This document shows, in pieces, positions 62,325 through 64,000 of a DNA stretch of 64,000 nt. The translations under genes and the position numbers were made by a program. The notes beneath the pieces were generated by a model. The model saw only the letters and a list, made by a program, of their open reading frames with translations. It did not search any database and was not told the DNA's origin. The DNA is from Thainema sp966674685 (GTDB lineage: Bacteria > Cyanobacteriota > Cyanobacteriia > Phormidesmidales > Phormidesmidaceae). How positions within the stretch are numbered: position 1 is the stretch's first letter; each line of letters opens with the position of its first letter. The stretch covers positions 1 through 64,000 of the forward strand of contig CBKWJC010000010.1 of the NCBI GenBank assembly GCA_966674685.1, given 5' to 3'.

Positions 62325-64000
62325 ATGCAGAGTGATACGTTGAATCCCGCCATGAATCCCGCTCTAGAACCAGAATCTGAGTTTGGTTATGGTCAGCTCT
62401 TTGGCATTATCTGGCGGCGGCGCTGGTGGTTTTTAGGAGTTTTTGGAAGCGCGATCGCAATTGCAGCTTTTTTTGCATCGCAGGAAGAACCGCTATATCA
62501 AAGTTCGATGCAGCTTTTGGTTGAACCGAACTTTGAGGAAAGACTCATTCAGGCAGATTTGGACAATAATTCGACCAACTACAGAAGCCCAAATGATTCT
62601 GACTATGCAACGGAACTCAATTTATTACGAAGCGAGACGTTGATTAGCCGTGCAGTTGAAGCACTACAAGCTGACTACCCTGAACTCACTGTAGAAGAGG
62701 TTCAAGACTCATTACAGTTGTTTCGACTGACCGAAGATGATACCAATACTCGAATTTTTCAGGCCAGCTATATTAGTGATGATCCAGTGCTGGTTCAGAA
62801 AGTATTGCAACAGTTGCAAGTTGTCTATTTGAACTATAATCTTGAACGCCAAGAAGACAGATTAAGTCGAGGTTTAGACTTTATTAATCGGCAATTAGAA
62901 ACAGCACGACAAAATCTAGGTGGTTCACAGCAGGCGCTCGAACAATTTCGCCAACAAGAAGACTTAATTGATCCCGAGCGACAGGGATTGACTGTTACCG
63001 ATATCCTAAACGAATTGGGTCAGGAACAGGTCTTGGCAGATGCACAATATGAAGAGCTTCAGGCTCAGTATCAGTTGTTGAGAGAGCAGGTTGGCTTATC
63101 ACCTGAATTAGCTTTAATTCAATCAAAATTGAGTCAGTCGCCTCGATTTCAAAGCCTACTTGATGCTCTACAAACGAGCGAGCTAGAAATTGCTGAGCAG
63201 CGAACGGTGTTTACAGATTTAGATCCCAGTGTTCAAGTGCTGCTCGATAAACGGGACAATCAAATTAGCCTGTTACAGCAAGAAGTCAGTCGAGTACTTG
63301 GCGCGTCGGCTAATGCGATCGCACTCAATGAGCAGGACTTATTAACAGCGGGTCAGCTTAGCACGGTTGACACCAATTTAATTCTTGAAATGGTAAAAAC
63401 ACAAGCAAGCTTGAATAGCTTAGCTGAGCGTCGTGCCGTGCTAGCGCAGAGAGAGCAGGAGCTGAGGGCAGAATTTCAGCGCTTCCCAGGTTTGATCGCC
63501 GAATACGATCGAATTCAGCCTGAAATTGAAATTGAGCGAGCCGTTTTGCAGCAACTTCTGCAAGATCGAGAGCAGCTTAGAGCTGAGCTGGCCCGTGGTG
63601 GCTATACCTGGCAGATTGTCGAGGCTCCTGAAAGAGTCAAAGAAGTTGGGCCAAATCGCACCAGGACGCTTGCACTGGGTGGAGTTGCAGGTCTGTTTTT
63701 AGGCGGTGTGGCAGCCTTTGCCCGTGAGGCACTCGATGGTGCTGTTCACACCTCAGAAGACCTATCCAAGCAAATCGCTCTGCCGCTGTTGGGCATGCTG
63801 CCAACACATGCACTCCAACAGTCAACCACACCATCTCGATATCTACCAGCAGTGCAATCGGGATCTGCGATCGCATCTACCCCAACCCTTGAAATTATCC
63901 AATCGCTGGCGTTTCGCGAAGCCGTAGATCTGATTTATAAAAACATTCAGTTCATCAGTGCCACCAGCCAGCTTAAATCCCTAGCCATTACTTCAGCCCT
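62325..64000 (+). CDS. Wzc-like polysaccharide chain-length/tyrosine autokinase protein (partial)
   Basis: This frame starts at ATG 62325 and is open to the window end (558 complete codons), so the gene is cut off on the right. It has a Wzz-type N-terminal membrane helix (about 30-53, WRRRWWFLGVFGSAIAIAAFF), a long periplasmic coiled-coil region (about 150-440) with QLETARQNLGGSQQ and LAQREQELRAEF, and a second membrane helix (about 445-463) preceded by the PERVKEVGPNRTR motif of Wzz proteins. The final residues (EAVDLIYKNIQFISATSQLKS) resemble the beginning of the cytoplasmic BY-kinase domain; its Walker motifs lie beyond the window. It should regulate polysaccharide export with the upstream glycosyltransferase. 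Confidence 0.9.
   Translation, partial: MQSDTLNPAMNPALEPESEFGYGQLFGIIWRRRWWFLGVFGSAIAIAAFFASQEEPLYQSSMQLLVEPNFEERLIQADLDNNSTNYRSPNDSDYATELNLLRSETLISRAVEALQADYPELTVEEVQDSLQLFRLTEDDTNTRIFQASYISDDPVLVQKVLQQLQVVYLNYNLERQEDRLSRGLDFINRQLETARQNLGGSQQALEQFRQQEDLIDPERQGLTVTDILNELGQEQVLADAQYEELQAQYQLLREQVGLSPELALIQSKLSQSPRFQSLLDALQTSELEIAEQRTVFTDLDPSVQVLLDKRDNQISLLQQEVSRVLGASANAIALNEQDLLTAGQLSTVDTNLILEMVKTQASLNSLAERRAVLAQREQELRAEFQRFPGLIAEYDRIQPEIEIERAVLQQLLQDREQLRAELARGGYTWQIVEAPERVKEVGPNRTRTLALGGVAGLFLGGVAAFAREALDGAVHTSEDLSKQIALPLLGMLPTHALQQSTTPSRYLPAVQSGSAIASTPTLEIIQSLAFREAVDLIYKNIQFISATSQLKSLAITSA

Noticed and set aside
1..64000. CRISPR arrays, tRNA/rRNA genes and intact IS elements
   Set aside because: Regularly spaced direct repeats, cloverleaf-like sequences and transposase genes were looked for by eye in the intergenic regions and none was convincing. 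A tRNAscan or BLAST search would be decisive.

Overview
The window comes from a cyanobacterium. The octamer GCGATCGC (HIP1) occurs throughout coding and non-coding DNA. The gene content is specific to the phylum: a CupA/CupS CO2-hydration NDH-1 module, a CcmK-type shell protein, GUN4 and DUF1824/DUF3143/DUF4330 families, and a HmpF-type motility protein. HmpF is known from filamentous cyanobacteria, so a filamentous, gliding, Leptolyngbya/Oscillatoria-like organism is the best inference. No rRNA, tRNA, CRISPR array, intact insertion sequence or prophage was seen.

Region 0.2-17 kb is a complete type IV pilus chemosensory locus: hmpF on the minus strand, diverging across about 1 kb from hmpA (PATAN-REC), hmpB (CheY), hmpC (CheW), hmpD (MCP) and hmpE (hybrid CheA). 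HmpE is 2353 residues long. About 1390 of these form a Asp/Glu/Ser/Leu acidic low-complexity linker, and HmpD carries a similar one of about 500 residues. Region 17-22.6 kb holds a copper chaperone, an orphan amino-acid ABC permease, lipoyl synthase, a REC-coiled-coil regulator, a GNAT enzyme, a stand-alone CcmK-like shell protein and two conserved unknowns.

Region 22.7-29 kb encodes the NDH-1MS CO2-uptake module in the order ndhF3, ndhD3, cupA, cupS on the minus strand. A Nudix gene on the opposite strand and repeat-filled spacers interrupt it. Region 29.5-49 kb is housekeeping: UspA, rimM, a methyltransferase, DUF1824, radC, an M48 protease, DUF4330, glgX, a YaaW-family protein, a J-domain/DUF3143 pair, lysA-cdaA-uppS, rimI and clpC.

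Region 49-60 kb is accessory. It has a palindromic MITE-like element, an SLH protein without a porin barrel followed by a serine recombinase that lacks its catalytic arginines, a sugar aminotransferase, an SDR, a secreted GUN4-domain protein, and a tightly coupled three-gene envelope operon of unknown function next to another unknown membrane protein. The right end (60-64 kb) opens an exopolysaccharide locus with a GT4 glycosyltransferase and a Wzc-like chain-length/tyrosine kinase protein that runs off the window.

Many intergenic spaces carry long perfect palindromes. Some sit between convergent genes, where they can serve as terminators. Others sit in divergent promoter regions or inside operons, where a terminator role does not fit. 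All functions are read from sequence by eye; no database search was run.
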